From Thermoflexales bacterium (lineage in GTDB: Bacteria > Chloroflexota > Anaerolineae > Fen-1058), in NCBI GenBank assembly GCA_030834835.1, contig JAUQXD010000694.1, positions 1 through 6,900 on the forward strand: a stretch of DNA of 6,900 nt, given 5' to 3'. Each line of letters starts with the position of its first letter. Position 1 is the stretch's first letter. This document shows positions 6,323 to 6,900 of this stretch, one piece after another. A program made the translations under genes and the position numbers. Under the pieces are notes generated by a model that was not told the DNA's origin, ran no database searches, and saw only the letters and a program-made list of their open reading frames with translations.

Positions 6323-6900
6323 TGCGCGTGATACTTGATCGACATCCAGTACAGCGCCAATAGTGTCGCGATGAGGACCGCCAGATAAACGGGGATCACT
6401 TCCAGCGAGATCTGCCGCGCCAGAATGCCCGCCAGTCCAGGCAGTAACGCGCCGCCCAAACCGGCCGCGGCGATCTGGATGCCGATGGTGTTGGCCGCGT
6501 GATGTGCGCCGACTCGATCGCGCGTGCCGGATACCATCGCAGGGAAAATCGGCGCGACGGCAAAGCCCACGATCGCCACGCCCAGCAGGCTCGTCGCTTC
6601 GCCAGCATTCCACCACAGCAGCAACGCACCCAGCAAGGCGCCCAGCAAACTCAAGCGCACCAGAGTATTCACACCCACGCGCTTCGCGTACAACCCGGCC
6701 AGAATGCGGCCCAGCGTAAACGTGCCCCAATAACTGCCTGCCATCAGGCCCGCCACCGACGACGTAACGTGCCGCGACTCGGTGAGCAGCGTATACGCCC
6801 AGTGCCCCAGTCCAATCTCGATGCCGACGTAGATGAAGAACAGCGCCATGCTCAACCACACCGTCGGTTGGCGCAGCGTCTCGCCTAGCGGCGTTTTGTA
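6316..6900 (-). CDS. Major facilitator superfamily transporter, C-terminal half (start off right edge)
   Basis: The minus-strand frame is open from the right edge (YKTPLGETLRQ...) to TAA at 6318-6316, giving 194 residues. The frame continues unbroken through the edge, so the GTG at 6861 and the ATG at 6850 are internal codons. Six hydrophobic stretches suit membrane helices 7-12 of a 12-helix carrier: around WLSMALFFIYVGIEIGLG, SSVAGLMAGSYWGTFTLGRIL, LVRLSLLGALLGALLLWW, SLLGVAIVGFAVAPIFPAM, GIQIAAAGLGGALLPGLAG and VIPVYLAVLIATLLALYW. The loop GRILAGLYAKRVG between helices 8 and 9 is the usual MFS basic/Gly-Arg motif. The FFIYVGIEIGLGHW stretch recalls the fucose-permease-like (FHS) subgroup, but substrate cannot be named from this half. 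It converges on the potD pseudogene and shares no obvious regulation with the pot operon. Confidence 0.85.
   Translation of the reverse strand, partial: YKTPLGETLRQPTVWLSMALFFIYVGIEIGLGHWAYTLLTESRHVTSSVAGLMAGSYWGTFTLGRILAGLYAKRVGVNTLVRLSLLGALLGALLLWWNAGEATSLLGVAIVGFAVAPIFPAMVSGTRDRVGAHHAANTIGIQIAAAGLGGALLPGLAGILARQISLEVIPVYLAVLIATLLALYWMSIKYHAHG

Noticed and set aside
6299..6859. Second minus-strand frame overlapping the transporter
   Set aside because: It is in another frame with Arg/Gly-rich composition and no membrane pattern, whereas the overlapping frame has six helices and continues through the window edge.

Overview
The window (about 58% GC by eye) looks like chromosomal DNA from a member of the Chloroflexota, perhaps an Anaerolineae-like lineage. 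That placement is inference. It rests on two lipoproteins whose lipobox cysteine is followed by a long Pro/Ala/Thr linker, on the potABCD gene order, and on general codon style; no rRNA or marker gene is present to confirm it.

Layout. Positions 1-412 (minus strand) hold the N-terminal 137 codons of a Fur-family metalloregulator that runs off the left edge. A 309-bp divergent intergenic region (413-721) contains a perfect 23-bp Fur/Zur-type palindrome next to the regulator start, an 11-bp direct repeat, a long-loop inverted repeat, and a strong extended -10 promoter for the plus-strand operon. From 722 to 4926 lies a complete polyamine ABC importer: potA (ATPase), potB and potC (permeases) and potD (substrate-binding lipoprotein). 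potA, potB and potC are packed with 3-bp and -4-bp junctions; potD follows an 84-bp gap containing a nested hairpin.

Positions 5033-6122 hold a second, diverged potD copy. It is broken: about 269 bp are missing from the part that encodes two ligand-binding tryptophans, the reading frame is lost, and a second 1-bp lesion is visible near the C terminus. Strong hairpins follow each potD copy (4962-5000 and 6147-6210). The right end (6316-6900, minus strand) is the C-terminal half of a major facilitator superfamily transporter converging on the pseudogene.

How it works together. PotA energises the PotB/PotC channel and PotD delivers spermidine/putrescine-type substrates, so the cell should still import polyamines using the first PotD alone. 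The regulator is probably self-controlled through the palindrome in its own promoter; nothing visible shows that it controls the pot operon. I found no CRISPR array, tRNA, rRNA, insertion sequence or clearly novel multi-gene system. The points most worth a second look are the decayed potD paralog, the regulator with its operator and missing metal ligands, the dyad over the potA -10 element, and the over-abundance of CGATCG.
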